A stretch of DNA of 5,896 nucleotides from Natrialbaceae archaeon (GTDB lineage Archaea; Halobacteriota; Halobacteria; Halobacteriales; Natrialbaceae): assembly GCA_003552885.1 (NCBI GenBank), contig PUPA01000224.1, positions 1-5,896 of the forward strand, given 5' to 3'. Position 1 is the first letter of the stretch. Each line of letters opens with the position of its first letter. Shown piece after piece: positions 5,861 through 5,896 of the stretch. The notes below the pieces were generated by a model. It made no database searches. It saw only the letters and a program-made list of their open reading frames with translations, and was not told the DNA's origin. The position numbers and the translations under genes were made by a program.

Positions 5861-5896
5861 TACGTCGACGATCGGTTCGCCTCGTCGGCAGTCAGC
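5860..5896 (-). CDS. Possible 3' end of an upstream minus-strand gene (11 codons)
   Basis: Read on the minus strand from 5895, the frame gives LTADEANRSST and a TAG at 5862-5860, directly before the protease promoter. Its codons end in G or C at 9 of 11 positions and its composition is acidic, as for a real haloarchaeal gene tail. Nothing in 11 residues identifies a product. The alternative is a plus-strand gene starting at ATG 5849 (MAFVYVDDRFASSAVS, open to the window edge), but that start codon sits inside the protease TATA box and its third positions are less G/C-rich. Both remain guesses until sequence beyond 5896 is read. Confidence 0.25.
   Translation of the reverse strand, partial: LTADEANRSST

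Noticed and set aside
1..5896. Mobile element, CRISPR array, tRNA or defence system
   Set aside because: No inverted terminal repeats, transposase or integrase motifs, regularly spaced repeats, cloverleaf or defence-type domains were found; composition is even across the window.

Overview
The window looks like ordinary chromosomal DNA from a haloarchaeon (class Halobacteria). It is very GC-rich, its soluble proteins are full of Asp and Glu, there are no Shine-Dalgarno sites, and TATA-like boxes lie 26-29 nt before start codons, as expected for leaderless transcripts. The gene set also fits: a GHKL histidine kinase tail, a haloarchaeal-type GcvT/GcvH pair and a PDZ-containing site-2 protease.

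Layout from left to right. (i) Positions 1-180, plus strand: the last 59 codons of a sensor histidine kinase, whose end overlaps the next gene tail to tail. (ii) Positions 170-1047, minus strand: a two-gene unit with its own promoter. It encodes a 31-residue single-pass membrane microprotein followed, through a TGATG stop/start junction, by a 260-residue acidic protein of unknown function. (iii) Positions 1126-2418 (or 2445), minus strand: a polytopic MgtC/SapB-DUF4010 membrane protein. A 17-bp direct repeat straddles its stop codon. (iv) Positions 2419-2531: a compact divergent promoter region. (v) Positions 2532-4003, plus strand: gcvT and gcvH, the aminomethyltransferase and the lipoyl carrier of the glycine cleavage system, joined by an ATGA overlap. 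(vi) Positions 4000-5820, minus strand: a 606-residue site-2 (M50) intramembrane metalloprotease with three consecutive PDZ-like segments; its stop overlaps the gcvH stop. (vii) Positions 5821-5896: the protease promoter and possibly the tail of another minus-strand gene.

The genes do not form one pathway. GcvT and GcvH work together in glycine breakdown and C1-folate supply, but the glycine decarboxylase genes (gcvPA/gcvPB) that usually follow gcvH in haloarchaea are absent here. The kinase, the MgtC-like protein and the protease are membrane or signalling functions that happen to be neighbours. I see no mobile element, CRISPR array, tRNA or rRNA. The least explained part, and the best candidate for something undescribed, is the microprotein/260-residue protein pair.
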